Assembly: GCA_016717105.1 (NCBI GenBank)
Contig: JADKGF010000022.1
Coordinates: forward strand, 4,987-68,986
Origin: Saprospiraceae bacterium
Lineage (GTDB): Bacteria; Bacteroidota; Bacteroidia; Chitinophagales; Saprospiraceae
Reading direction: 5' to 3'
DNA length: 64,000 bases
Shown: piece by piece, positions 27,039 to 36,820 of the stretch
Position numbering within the stretch: position 1 is the first letter of the stretch
Layout of the letters: every line of letters begins with the position of its first letter
Program-made: the position numbers and the translations under genes
Notes under the pieces: model-generated
Seen by the model: only the letters and a program-made list of their open reading frames with translations
Told to the model about the DNA's origin: nothing
The model's database searches: none

Positions 27039-27926
27039 TCACAAATACAAATCCAACATCACCAAACTACCAAAAATAAGACTTGCAATACCATTTGTTG
27101 TGAAAAAGGCAAGATTTACCTTTGATAGATCATTGGGTGATACAAGCAAATGTTGATAAATAAGCAATCCCAAAAATGTAGTAAGACCAAGTAGCGTAAG
27201 CCAGCTCACCTGTGGAAACGATTGGAACAAAAGATACGTCACCATTATCACCGAGATAGCTGAAATCAAATGAAATATTTGTGATATCCGCAAAGCCCCG
27301 TTTGTTCCAAACATTACAGGAATGGAATTGAGTTGGTTGGCTTTATCAAAATCCTGATCTTGTAATGCAGATAGTGTATCAAAACCAGCCACGCAAAACA
27401 AAACTGCTACACCTAATAATATAGGAAGGACATTAAAAATTCCGGTAACAGCAATATAAGCGCCTACGGGAGCTAAGGCCAATCCTAGCCCAAGTACTAA
27501 ATGGCATAAAGGTGTAAATCTTTTGGTATATGAATAGCCCAATATTACTATAAGCGCCACTGGACTAAGGGCGAAACATAATGGATTTATAAAAAATGTA
27601 GTGGCGATAAATAAAGCTACATTTGCCACAACAAATCCTAAAGCAGCTTTTGAAGAAATCGTACCAGCAGGAATCTCTCTAATGACAGTCCTTGGATTTT
27701 TGGCATCAATGTCTCTATCCAGCCATCTATTGAAAGCCATGGCTGCGCTCCTTGCAAAAACCATACACAGGATCACCAAAATTAGAAGTTTGATATAGTC
27801 TGGAGGAGATGATGTAAGATATCCCAACGTAAATCCCATAAGTGCAAATGGCATTGCAAATATGGTGTGACTGAACTTGATAAGACTTAAATAATTTTTC
27901 AATGGTCGTACCGTTTGATAGGACAA
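27039..27926 (-). CDS. UbiA-family prenyltransferase (menaquinone-type, MqnP/UbiA-like)
   Basis: 295 residues from TTG 27926 (a second TTG at 27902 gives a more typical start just before NYLSLIKFSHTIFAMPFA). Eight to nine membrane helices. The first Asp-rich motif is in AFNRWLDRDIDAKNPRT, the second in FDTLSALQDQDFDKAN. These bind the Mg-diphosphate of the prenyl donor and attach the prenyl tail to an aromatic quinone precursor. In this phylum the role is menaquinone synthesis. The 27926 start lies next to the T-run of the terminator at 27928-27956, which favours the shorter start or a separate promoter. Confidence 0.85.
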   Translation of the reverse strand: MSYQTVRPLKNYLSLIKFSHTIFAMPFALMGFTLGYLTSSPPDYIKLLILVILCMVFARSAAMAFNRWLDRDIDAKNPRTVIREIPAGTISSKAALGFVVANVALFIATTFFINPLCFALSPVALIVILGYSYTKRFTPLCHLVLGLGLALAPVGAYIAVTGIFNVLPILLGVAVLFCVAGFDTLSALQDQDFDKANQLNSIPVMFGTNGALRISQIFHLISAISVIMVTYLLFQSFPQVSWLTLLGLTTFLGLLIYQHLLVSPNDLSKVNLAFFTTNGIASLIFGSLVMLDLYL

Positions 27927-27927
27927 A

Positions 27928-27956
27928 AAAAGGCTGCTCAGTAATGAACAGCCTCT
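27928..27956 (-). terminator. Terminator of the DUF1573 gene
   Basis: On the minus strand AGGCTGTTC pairs with GAGCAGCCT (one G-T wobble), loop of 6 nt, followed by seven Ts. It sits 30 bp beyond the DUF1573 stop and just ahead of the UbiA-like gene. Confidence 0.75.
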
Positions 27957-27985
27957 TTTGTTTATTGGTTGTGAAACAAACCGAA

Positions 27986-28546
27986 TTATTTTCCAGCTGG
28001 CGCTTCTTCTTTTTTGTCTATTTTACCTTTGATAGTAAGGTAAGTTTCTACAGGATCAGTATTAGCAGTAATTGTAACTCTCTTACTGTCTTCTTTGCCA
28101 CCTACAGCACCTTTACCTTTAGAGTCAAAAACAACTTTGATCTCACCTGATTTACCAGGAGCAATTGCATCTTTTGGCCATTCAGGTACTGTACAACCAC
28201 AGCTACCTTTAGCGTTACTGATGATTAATGGCTCATTACCTGTGTTTTTGAATTTAAAAACGTGAGTTACTTTATCTCCATCCATTACTTTTCCCCAGTC
28301 ATAAGTTTCTTGATCAAACTTAAGAGTGGTTGTTGGACCAGTTGGAACTGGAGTAGCTGGTGCTACAGCGGCAGTAGGATCAGTACCTGGTGTTACAGCT
28401 ACAGGTGCATTAGGATCAGCAGCTGGTGCAGTTGCAGCCGCAGTGTCAGTTGTTGCAGCAGCATCACCTTCTGCCTTTTCTTTACATGATGTAAAAGCAA
28501 ATACAGTAACAAGTGCAATCACTGCGAATAAATTAAACCTTTTCAT
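27986..28546 (-). CDS. DUF1573 lipoprotein
   Basis: 186 residues. Lipoprotein signal with FTSC at residues 17-20, then an Ala/Thr/Pro-rich low-complexity linker (about 25-70), then a DUF1573 Ig-like domain (about 73-170) with YDWGKVMDG, FKFKNTGNEPL and the conserved SCGCTVPEWP. DUF1573 proteins are common in Bacteroidota envelopes; no function is established. A well-formed minus-strand promoter lies upstream: TTG (28627-28625), 19-bp spacer, TATTTTTG (28605-28598). Confidence 0.85.
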   Translation of the reverse strand: MKRFNLFAVIALVTVFAFTSCKEKAEGDAAATTDTAAATAPAADPNAPVAVTPGTDPTAAVAPATPVPTGPTTTLKFDQETYDWGKVMDGDKVTHVFKFKNTGNEPLIISNAKGSCGCTVPEWPKDAIAPGKSGEIKVVFDSKGKGAVGGKEDSKRVTITANTDPVETYLTIKGKIDKKEEAPAGK

Positions 28547-28597
28547 TATACTTTACTTTTTAAGTTTGTTTAAAAAATGATTTTGATAAAAACATTG

Positions 28598-28627
28598 CAA
28601 AAATATAGCTATAAATGTAAACAACAA
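28598..28627 (-). promoter_or_regulatory. Promoter of the DUF1573 lipoprotein gene
   Basis: Minus strand: TTG at 28627-28625, 19-bp gap, TATTTTTG at 28605-28598. Fits the phylum consensus, 51 bp before the ATG. Confidence 0.6.
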
Positions 28628-28831
28628 GGTTTAGGATTTGCTTATACCTTCGATTAACAAGTAATTAACACAAATATGATATGTTTAACTTTTGAATTTT
28701 AATAGTAGTGGAAGATTAAGCGACATCATACCTTCATTATGGTTTTGAGCTCCGTATCAGTCCAAGATGAAGCTGTCAATAGCCTGCTTTTTTTATGGAT
28801 ATTTTCATGATTATGCGGCTTACTCTTAATC

Positions 28832-28866
28832 ATATGTTAAACATATTTCAAAATAGGGTATATTTG
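28832..28866 (+). promoter_or_regulatory. tamB promoter with overlapping palindrome
   Basis: TATATTTG (28859-28866) is the -7 element, 40 bp before the TTG start. Just upstream lies the perfect palindrome ATATGTT-A-AACATAT (28832-28846), occupying the place of the -33 box, so it is a plausible operator. A related half (ATATGTTTAAC) occurs about 150 bp earlier. Confidence 0.45.
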
Positions 28867-28906
28867 CCTCGCAAGACGTTTCATTTATTTACCAAAATAT
28901 TCGCTT

Positions 28907-31900
28907 TTGTCATCGTCTGACCATAATCTTAATGAGGATAAGAAATCCCAACTGCCTATTGGCAAATGGATAAGGCGATTTATTTGGTCGATAATCATGT
29001 TATTATTGTTCGGTATCGTTTTGCTCCGTCTTCCTATAGTACAGACATACTTGACATCCGAACTTACAAAGTATATTTCTGAAGTTACCAACACAAAAGT
29101 TACCGCCGAAAGAATTGATATAAATCCTTTTAGTGGGATAATTTTGCAAAACTTCAACATTATCGAAAATGAGCACGATACCATTATTCACACATCAGCA
29201 TTAAACATTTCGCTACAAAAAAATCTGTTTTTTCTATTTACCAATGAGTTGTCATTTAAGTATTTGGGATTAAAAGGGCTCATTTTGAATATTAAAACAA
29301 ATGAAGGTGAGTCTATATCAAACTTAAACCGATTTCTCGGCAAATTGATAAAAAAATCAAATGATAATAAACCAGGCAAGCCGTTAATTCTCGATGTGAA
29401 AGAAATCGATTTGTCGGATATTCACATCCTAATCACCGATGATAATAAAGGTGTAATGAACGAAATCAAACTGGCTGGTGGGACTATAGATATCAATGCT
29501 TTAGATCTTGATTGTTTGGTTTTTGACATCAATGAAATCGTATTAGATAGACCAGCATTTAATAATCGAATATTCAAGTACGATTGTACAACTACAGACA
29601 AGCTTGCTATTCCGACAGTTGACCAAAAGCCAGAAATTGCCGTCTTGCCAGAATTAACAGTAAGAGAATTGATTGTAAAAGACGGATATTTTAGCAAAGC
29701 AAACGAGTTATTGGTTACTGAAACAAAATTTAAGCAATACCTCGACTACAATAATTTTTACTTCGACAAAATTAATCTATATTTACGAGATGTCAGCTTC
29801 AAAAATGGTTCGGATTTTTTCGGTAGGTTAGAAACACTCAATGCTATTGACAATACAGGTTTTAATATTACTGATATCAGTGCAGATACCATTCAGGTTA
29901 ATGCCAATTCTGCGGAATTAAAATCATTCAGTATTGGTATCGGCAAAACGGTTATTCAGGATCATCTCAAATTTAGTTATGCAGATTTTTCTGCTTTTGA
30001 AGATTTTACCCGGAATGTTATCATCAATGCTGAACTAAAGAATACCGTAGTTTATATAGAAGATCTTGTACATTTTGTAAAAAGTCTCAGTGAAGTCGGC
30101 TTTGTAAAAAATAATATACACGAAACAATACGTCTAAATGGGAAATATTATGGTAAGATCAATAACCTAGGAGGAAGAGAAGTAGATATTAAGCTAGGAG
30201 ACAAATTAAGCTTGGCTGGCTCATTTAACACACGCGAATTGCTAGATGCTGATAATACTGTACTCAATATCAAGCTTGATCGATTTAATACCAGTATGCG
30301 AAAAATAAAAATGATCTTGCCTTCATTCAATCCACCAGCCAACTTTAATAAGCTTGGATCTATCAACTTTACAGGAAGATTTGATGGATATTTGGAGGAT
30401 TTTGTAGCATATGGTAAGTTGCAATCTGATCTCGGAGTGGCGGAGATGGATATGAGGCTCGATATCACCAAAGGTAGCAATAATGCCAATTATTCAGGAA
30501 CACTAAATTTATTTAACTTTAATCTCGGCAAATGGAGTGATAACAATGACTTCGGTCTGGTAAATTTCAAATCAAAAGTAGCTGAAGGTAGAGGTTTGAC
30601 ACTCAATACAGTAAAAGCAGACCTTGATGCGACGATAAAATCTTTGTATTTTAAGAATTATCAGTACAAAGACCTGATACTCGATGGGGAAATAGACAAA
30701 AATGCCTTTAAGGGTGTATTTAAAGTCGATGACCAGAATCTTAATTTACTTTTTGATGGGACATTTGAATATATAAATAAGCAAGCTTTTCTTAATTTTA
30801 AATCAAAAATTACGCGAATCGACCTCAAAGCACTTAATTTATCAGCTTCACCGATGGCATTCAAGGCTGATATGGATATCAATCTCTCAGGCACAGGCAT
30901 TAACGATTTTACGGGTGATGTTAGCATACGGCAGCTGAATATGTTGGTTAAAGATTCTACATATACAATGGATAGTATAGGTATTCTTTCAAAAATGTTG
31001 GTCACTGGTGAAAAAGAAATTCGAGTAGAAAGTGATTTAGGACGTATTGTCTTAAAAGGACGTTATGATCTTCCTAATCTGGTCAGATCCGTGAAAAAAG
31101 TAATCCATACTAATAACCCGCAAGTTACGCAGTCTTGGAAAGCTGATGTCTCGAAGTTTTATGGTGAGCAAAAGTTTGATTTTAATATCAATTTGGTAAA
31201 GAGCAGCAACTTTTTGTCACTTGCAGGGCTGCACCAAAGTTACTTTAGAAATTTAAGTATAAAAGGTAAACTTGACACATATAAAAATGAATTTTCGGTA
31301 GCATCAGATTTACCATATTTGAGGATAAAGAATGACTCACTTTTAAATCTACAGTTGGTGGCCACATCAGATAAGAAGTCAGGACATATTACACTTCATG
31401 TAGATTCGACCTTTGCACTCAATCGCCAATTCAATCCCATTTTTTTACAAACTAGCATCACTTCTGACACAGTAAATTTTGAATTTACTACTGAAAAACT
31501 TATCGATTCTTTAGAGAATTTTGATATCAGAGGCCGTTTGATTCCGCATGAAAAGGGATATCACCTTACATTGGCTGAAAACCTGCTTGTCATGTTGGGT
31601 TCAAAATGGAATATTCACACAAAAAACAACATAATCTTTGGTACCAACTACCTCAATTTTGAGAATATGGTGCTTACTGATGGCTTTAGATCGATAGAGT
31701 TTAATGATGTCAACAATAACAAAGGATTGAGTCTGGATATTGAAAATTTTGATCTTGATTTGCTCAATGGTGTTATAAAGTATGACAAAATGAAATTCGG
31801 TGGTATTACCAATGTTTCTGCCAAAGTCATGGACGTATTTTCGCAAGAAAAAGAAATCTCAGGATATGTCAATATTCCTAATTTTACCATCAATGAAGAT

Positions 31901-33694
31901 AAATATGGATCAGTATTTATAGATCTTACAAAAAATTACAAGGCACCATACAAAGCCAATATCTCGATAGGCGATTTTTTGGCTGTTAACGGTAGTTTTG
32001 ATCCAGATACCAAAGTAATAGATTCCCGCATCAAATTGCGCGAAGCACCCATGGAAATCATCGAATACCTGCTCAAAGATGGTATCAAAGACACAAAAGG
32101 ATTTATAAAGGCAGACATTACATTTGGTGGCAAAACAAGTGATCTAGTCATCGACGGTACAGGAACTATCAATAGAGGCAAAACTACCATTAAATATACT
32201 GGAGCCACATACTTTTTTGATAACCAAAAACTGAAACTGACCAATAAAGAAATAAATTTGGATGGTGACATCATCACAGATATACACGGCAATAAAGGAA
32301 CAATACGTGGTGGCTTAACGCATGATTTATTTGCAAATTTTGGTGTAAATGCAGTCTTGACTGGTTCTAATATCGTAGGACTTAATACCACTAAAGCAGA
32401 CAATCCTGATTATTACGGATATGGCATTGGCCAACTTACTGCCGAGTTTAATGGTTCCTTTGACAATGTCGATATGAAAATTACCGCAGTGACTGGGTCA
32501 GGCACCAAACTATTCATTCCAGTGAATAATAGTCAGACTTCTATAGATCAGAGCTTTATCAGATTTGTAAGCAAAAAAGAAGACAAATCCCAGCTTGTAA
32601 AAAATAATAGTGTTGGTGGTATAGATATAGAAATGACCATGATTATTACACCCGACGCTGAAGTAAGTTTGATTTTTGACGAAAATAAGGGAGATATAAT
32701 GCAGGGTAGGGGAAGAGGTAATCTCAAGATCAACATTACACGTCGTGGGGATTTTGAAATTTTTGGAGATTATGAAATAGAAACTGGTCAGTACCTCTTT
32801 ACTGCACCACTAGTGCCTGTTGCCAAACCTTTTATTGTAGATCGTGGCGGACGAATTGTTTGGACAGGAGACCCAGTAAATGCCACCTTGGATATCACCA
32901 CTAAATATAGTACACGTACATCCATAGAACCTTTCATTTCCGAATATATACAAACTGGGACAAGTACTGTTCAGTCAAATACCGAAGTAGATGTCATTCT
33001 CAAATTGGGCGGAAGCCTCTATAAACCGGAGATTAAATTGGGTCTTGCTTTTCCAAATTTAACGGGAGATTATGCCAACTTTGCTGATAGCAAACTGCGC
33101 ATTTTGCAAGGAAATGATCAGGAATTGAATGGTCAGGTCTTAGGATTGATTGTCTTCAATTCATTTATTCAGTCCAATAGAGCAGCCGATATTTTTGGTG
33201 CTTCAGGCATACAGTCAGCCAGCATAAATACACTGAGCGAGTTTTTGTCTAGTCAATTGTCTATGTATATCACCAATGTGCTAAATTCAGTAGTAGGTGA
33301 AGGTAGTTTTATATCGGGTATCGACTTTGATGTCAATGTTCGAAATAATACCTTTGGTCTTGCGCCTTCGGGTATAATTCCTGACGAAATTGCAGTTAGA
33401 AATATTGTAAATTTCAAGAATGACCGTTTGTCTTTGGATATTGGTGGAAATTATGTATTTCAATTTCAAGGTACTACGATAAATCAGGTTTTGCCAGATT
33501 TTGCGCTTGAATTTAAACTCACAGATGATCGCAAGCTTAAAGTCAGACTGTATGGCAAATATGATATCGATGTTTCTACGTACGGTCTAAGAGAAAAATA
33601 TGGCCTTGGAGTTGCCTATAGAACTGAGTTTGGCTCAATGGTGGATTTCGAGAAAAAAATTAAAGATGCTGCAGAAAAAACTATAAACAAGTAA
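28907..33694 (+). CDS. tamB: TamB-domain (DUF490) inner membrane-anchored lipid/protein transport protein
   Basis: 1595 residues from a TTG start (MSSSDHNLNEDK); the first ATG would fall inside the membrane helix. One N-terminal membrane segment (about 28-46, SIIMLLLFGIVLL), then over 1000 residues of repeating beta strands as in AsmA/TamB bridges, then the TamB C-terminal domain (about 1270-1590) with DFEIFGDYEIETGQYLF, GGRIVWTGDPVNATLDI and LGLIVFNSF. Such proteins span the periplasm and are known or proposed to move lipids to the outer membrane and help autotransporter-like assembly. The 4.8-kb frame has no interruption. Confidence 0.9.
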   Translation: MSSSDHNLNEDKKSQLPIGKWIRRFIWSIIMLLLFGIVLLRLPIVQTYLTSELTKYISEVTNTKVTAERIDINPFSGIILQNFNIIENEHDTIIHTSALNISLQKNLFFLFTNELSFKYLGLKGLILNIKTNEGESISNLNRFLGKLIKKSNDNKPGKPLILDVKEIDLSDIHILITDDNKGVMNEIKLAGGTIDINALDLDCLVFDINEIVLDRPAFNNRIFKYDCTTTDKLAIPTVDQKPEIAVLPELTVRELIVKDGYFSKANELLVTETKFKQYLDYNNFYFDKINLYLRDVSFKNGSDFFGRLETLNAIDNTGFNITDISADTIQVNANSAELKSFSIGIGKTVIQDHLKFSYADFSAFEDFTRNVIINAELKNTVVYIEDLVHFVKSLSEVGFVKNNIHETIRLNGKYYGKINNLGGREVDIKLGDKLSLAGSFNTRELLDADNTVLNIKLDRFNTSMRKIKMILPSFNPPANFNKLGSINFTGRFDGYLEDFVAYGKLQSDLGVAEMDMRLDITKGSNNANYSGTLNLFNFNLGKWSDNNDFGLVNFKSKVAEGRGLTLNTVKADLDATIKSLYFKNYQYKDLILDGEIDKNAFKGVFKVDDQNLNLLFDGTFEYINKQAFLNFKSKITRIDLKALNLSASPMAFKADMDINLSGTGINDFTGDVSIRQLNMLVKDSTYTMDSIGILSKMLVTGEKEIRVESDLGRIVLKGRYDLPNLVRSVKKVIHTNNPQVTQSWKADVSKFYGEQKFDFNINLVKSSNFLSLAGLHQSYFRNLSIKGKLDTYKNEFSVASDLPYLRIKNDSLLNLQLVATSDKKSGHITLHVDSTFALNRQFNPIFLQTSITSDTVNFEFTTEKLIDSLENFDIRGRLIPHEKGYHLTLAENLLVMLGSKWNIHTKNNIIFGTNYLNFENMVLTDGFRSIEFNDVNNNKGLSLDIENFDLDLLNGVIKYDKMKFGGITNVSAKVMDVFSQEKEISGYVNIPNFTINEDKYGSVFIDLTKNYKAPYKANISIGDFLAVNGSFDPDTKVIDSRIKLREAPMEIIEYLLKDGIKDTKGFIKADITFGGKTSDLVIDGTGTINRGKTTIKYTGATYFFDNQKLKLTNKEINLDGDIITDIHGNKGTIRGGLTHDLFANFGVNAVLTGSNIVGLNTTKADNPDYYGYGIGQLTAEFNGSFDNVDMKITAVTGSGTKLFIPVNNSQTSIDQSFIRFVSKKEDKSQLVKNNSVGGIDIEMTMIITPDAEVSLIFDENKGDIMQGRGRGNLKINITRRGDFEIFGDYEIETGQYLFTAPLVPVAKPFIVDRGGRIVWTGDPVNATLDITTKYSTRTSIEPFISEYIQTGTSTVQSNTEVDVILKLGGSLYKPEIKLGLAFPNLTGDYANFADSKLRILQGNDQELNGQVLGLIVFNSFIQSNRAADIFGASGIQSASINTLSEFLSSQLSMYITNVLNSVVGEGSFISGIDFDVNVRNNTFGLAPSGIIPDEIAVRNIVNFKNDRLSLDIGGNYVFQFQGTTINQVLPDFALEFKLTDDRKLKVRLYGKYDIDVSTYGLREKYGLGVAYRTEFGSMVDFEKKIKDAAEKTINK

Positions 33695-33886
33695 TGATTG
33701 TTGTTAATATGTAACAATCTTATAATCAGATTAATATTCTGTCATATTCTCATTAACAAAACATTGTGATATTTTTGGAGATAAATGATGTAATTTGATG
33801 TGACTTTTATATCATTTATAGTCAAAAAAACATTCTGTTAAAATTTTAATAGATATTATTTTTTTAATCAAATAAACTCTTTAAAA

Positions 33887-35137
33887 ATGTCAATCAACTT
33901 ATTGGACTTAGTGAAAGATCAGGTAACAGGTCAACTTGCAAAACAAGCTAGCAGTTTCCTTGGAGAATCTGAGTCTTCAGTGACTTCAGCGCTAGGCGGT
34001 ATCATGCCTGCATTATTGGGATCAGTTATTCAAAAATCTTCAACACCATCTGGTGCTACAGGAATCATGGATATGATCGGCAAACTTGACTTAGACAATC
34101 TTGGTAATATCGCTGGATTATTCGGTGGTGGAGCAAGTAATGTGAATGGTCTTTTAAACTCTGGAGGAGGCATTGTAGATGCATTGTTGGGAAATAAATC
34201 AGGTGGTATCGTGGACGTTATTTCAAGCCTTAGCGGAATGAAAAGTGGTTCAGCATCTTCTTTGTTGAAACTTGCAGCTCCATTCTTGATGGGTGTCATC
34301 GGAAAACAAATTAAAGGAAAAGGTCTTTCTTTCTTTACTGATTTGATCATGGGTCAAAAAAGCAATGTAGCAGCAGCACTTCCAGCAGGATTGAGTTCTG
34401 TAATGAATTTTGCTGACTTCGGTGGTGCACCAAAAGTTAATGCAAATATTAACACATCTACTGGTTCTACTGGTGGTGGAAATAGCTGGATGAAATGGTT
34501 ATTGCCATTACTTCTTGCAGCAGCAGTACTTTATTGGCTATCTACAAAAGGATGTGGTAACAAAGCAGTAGAAGCTACCACAGATGCAATCGAAGCAGTG
34601 GATTCTACGGCTATCAAAGCAGTAGATGCAGCAGGCGCAGCAGCAGACTCATTGGGTGCAGCCATGGACAAATTATTTTCTTACAAACTTTCTTCTGGTT
34701 TTGAATTGATTGGTGCTGCTAAAGACGGTATCGAAAGCAAATTGGTTACTGCCATAGAAGCTGCTGGTCCAGTTTTAGACAAAAATGACCCTGCTGCATG
34801 GTTCAATTTCGACAGACTTCTTTTTGACACTGGTAAAGCAACTTTACAGCCTTCAAGCCAAGAGCAATTAAAGAATATTGCTGAAATTCTTAAGGCTTTC
34901 CCTAAAGTTAAGCTTAAAGTTGGTGGATACACTGACAATGTTGGAGATCCTAAGTCAAATCTTAAATTATCAACTGACCGTGCATTTAATGTAGTGGCAG
35001 AATTGGAAAAATTAGGTGTTGAAAAAGGAAGATTAGCACCTGAAGGTTATGGTGATAAATTCCCTGTAGGAGATAACAATACTGAAGAAGGTCGTCAGCA
35101 AAACAGAAGAATTTCTGTTAGAGTTACTGCAAAGTAA
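33887..35137 (+). CDS. DUF937 protein fused to an OmpA peptidoglycan-binding domain
   Basis: 416 residues. An N-terminal DUF937 region (about 1-170) is full of Gly/Ala/Ser and the pattern SSVTSALGGIMPALLGSVIQ. A membrane helix follows (about 205-222, WLLPLLLAAAVLYWL), then an Ala-rich linker, and a C-terminal OmpA domain (about 305-415) with FNFDRLLFDTGKATLQP, GGYTDNVGD and the final NRRISVRV. The OmpA domain should hold peptidoglycan in the periplasm; the DUF937 part would then lie in the cytoplasm. An upstream TATTTTTG (33770-33777) may be the promoter. A terminator follows at 35208. Confidence 0.85.
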   Translation: MSINLLDLVKDQVTGQLAKQASSFLGESESSVTSALGGIMPALLGSVIQKSSTPSGATGIMDMIGKLDLDNLGNIAGLFGGGASNVNGLLNSGGGIVDALLGNKSGGIVDVISSLSGMKSGSASSLLKLAAPFLMGVIGKQIKGKGLSFFTDLIMGQKSNVAAALPAGLSSVMNFADFGGAPKVNANINTSTGSTGGGNSWMKWLLPLLLAAAVLYWLSTKGCGNKAVEATTDAIEAVDSTAIKAVDAAGAAADSLGAAMDKLFSYKLSSGFELIGAAKDGIESKLVTAIEAAGPVLDKNDPAAWFNFDRLLFDTGKATLQPSSQEQLKNIAEILKAFPKVKLKVGGYTDNVGDPKSNLKLSTDRAFNVVAELEKLGVEKGRLAPEGYGDKFPVGDNNTEEGRQQNRRISVRVTAK

Positions 35138-35207
35138 TCGACAATCTTAACTTAAAAAGGTTAATAGATTTTAGATAAAGTAACTTCCTATAGTTACAAA
35201 ATATTTC

Positions 35208-35247
35208 AAACCCGACGGATGTTCATCTTGTCGGGTTTGTTTTTTTT
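35208..35247 (+). terminator. Intrinsic terminator after the DUF937-OmpA gene
   Basis: AAACCCGAC / GTCGGGTTT stem (35208-35216 with 35230-35238), 13-nt loop, then GTTTTTTTT. Confidence 0.85.
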
Positions 35248-35282
35248 ACGGACTTTTTAAGCGATTTTAGGAATGTGTAGGA

Positions 35283-36134
35283 TTAAATGATATCAGCGAT
35301 ATTTACTTCACCACCGAATACGACTCTACCGTTTTCATTTTTTGTGAGAAAGCCACATGCTACATCAAGATCGTGCTCAAAGAATAAGAAATGTTTGCCA
35401 TCAGTAGCCACATCATGTAGAACTTTCTTTTCTTTCATGGTCTCTAATGGTCTGAGATCATAGGCCATTACATACGGCATTTGTATGTGATGATGAGAAG
35501 GAATAAGGTCCGCGCAATAAATAAGCGTATTGCCTGACGGAAGCGATATATAGGGGAGCATCATTGCTTCTGTGTGTCCATATACAAAACTCAGGCTGAT
35601 ATTGTCTGAAAATTTGATACCTTCTTGTACGTCGATCATTTGCAAGATACCTTGATCACGCATGGGTACAAAATTTTCTTTAAGGAATGAAGCAGCTTCT
35701 CTTGCATTTGGATTTAGTGCCCAGTTATAATGCACTTCATTGGACCAATAAATGGCATTAGGAAATACTGGCACAATGGCACCTTGGGCATCACGTTTTA
35801 ATGCACCACCAACATGGTCAAAATGAAAATGTGTCAAAAACACATCCGTAATATCTTCGGTTGTCAACCCGATTTTAGCCAATGATTCTGTAAAGTCAAT
35901 ATCGTCATGTGGATAAAAATGAGAACGAAATCGGTCATCCTGCTTTGATCCTACGCCAGTGTCGATCAATATTTTTCGGTTTCCGTCTTCTACCAACAAA
36001 CAGCGCATCTGCCAAGTACATAAATTATCATCATCAGCTGGATGCATTTTTTGCCACATTCTTTTAGGTACGACACCAAACATCGCACCGCCATCCAATT
36101 TAAATTTTCCTGTTTCTAATACATGTAACTTCAT
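35283..36134 (-). CDS. MBL-fold metallo-hydrolase
   Basis: 283 residues with the metallo-beta-lactamase fold signature THFHFDHVGG (HxHxDH) near residue 100, a downstream His in VYGHTEAM, an Asp in IYCADLIPSHH, and FFEHDL near the end. The architecture resembles lactonase-like hydrolases of the AHL-lactonase group, but the substrate cannot be told. It starts 12 bp after ribH on the same strand, so it is in that transcript. Confidence 0.85.
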   Translation of the reverse strand: MKLHVLETGKFKLDGGAMFGVVPKRMWQKMHPADDDNLCTWQMRCLLVEDGNRKILIDTGVGSKQDDRFRSHFYPHDDIDFTESLAKIGLTTEDITDVFLTHFHFDHVGGALKRDAQGAIVPVFPNAIYWSNEVHYNWALNPNAREAASFLKENFVPMRDQGILQMIDVQEGIKFSDNISLSFVYGHTEAMMLPYISLPSGNTLIYCADLIPSHHHIQMPYVMAYDLRPLETMKEKKVLHDVATDGKHFLFFEHDLDVACGFLTKNENGRVVFGGEVNIADII

Positions 36135-36146
36135 GACATTTATATT

Positions 36147-36664
36147 TTAAAATCCTATTTTCTTTTTATCCATTTCGTGCACAGATCTCGACAAATGTAT
36201 CATTTTTAATGCAGTGTGCGCAGCTTCTATTCCTTTGTTGCCATATTTGCCACCTGCACGATCCAGCGCCTGTTGTTGGTCATTTGGTGTCAATACGCCG
36301 AAGATTATAGGTTTACCAGAGCTTACACTCAATGCCATGATACCATTTGCTACCGAATTACTGATATATTCGTCGTGTTTTGTCTCGCCCTTGATCACAC
36401 ATCCAATACAGATGACGGCATCCATGTTTTGATTTGACAATAGGATTTTGGCACCTAATGGCAATTCAAAAGCACCAGGTACATCGACTACTATCAAATC
36501 AGCTGTATTGAGACCATGATTTTTGAGCGTCTCCACGCACGCATCTCGCATGGCAAAGTTATTTCATGATTCCATGTCGCGACTACGATGCCTACTTTTG
36601 CTTTTTGCAATTGTGGGATTGAGTCATTTGGACTTTGGGAAAGATTATGATGGCTGCTAGACAT
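36147..36664 (-). pseudogene. ribH: 6,7-dimethyl-8-ribityllumazine synthase, single frameshift near the N-terminus
   Basis: From ATG 36664 the frame reads MSSSHHNL, then KVGIVVATWNHEIT, and breaks in the short A run at 36555-36557 (TTT on the coding strand). One extra T restores FAMRDACVETL and a 172-residue protein. Conserved parts: VPGAFELPLGAK, VICIGCVIKGETKHDEYIS, FGVLTPNDQQQALDRAGG (given in parts for length) and NKGIEAAHTAL. The enzyme condenses the pyrimidine and butanone precursors in riboflavin synthesis. Because riboflavin synthesis is normally essential, an assembly indel is more likely than true loss. Confidence 0.85.
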
Positions 36665-36681
36665 ATGGTAAGTATTTATAA

Positions 36682-36716
36682 AAAAAGGCAGAATTTCAAC
36701 AAAATTCTGCCTTTTT
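36682..36716 (-). terminator. Terminator after the TPR protein gene
   Basis: AAAAAGGCAGAATTT / AAATTCTGCCTTTTT, a 15-bp perfect stem with a 5-nt loop, T-run on the minus strand. It separates the TPR gene from ribH. Confidence 0.85.
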
Positions 36717-36820
36717 AGTTTTTTAGTTGGTATGAAATATTAACGCACTATCCTGCTAAAATTATCTCATAAATTCATGAATGCTAACTAATTGAAGTAT
36801 CATCTGAATATCAGGAATAC

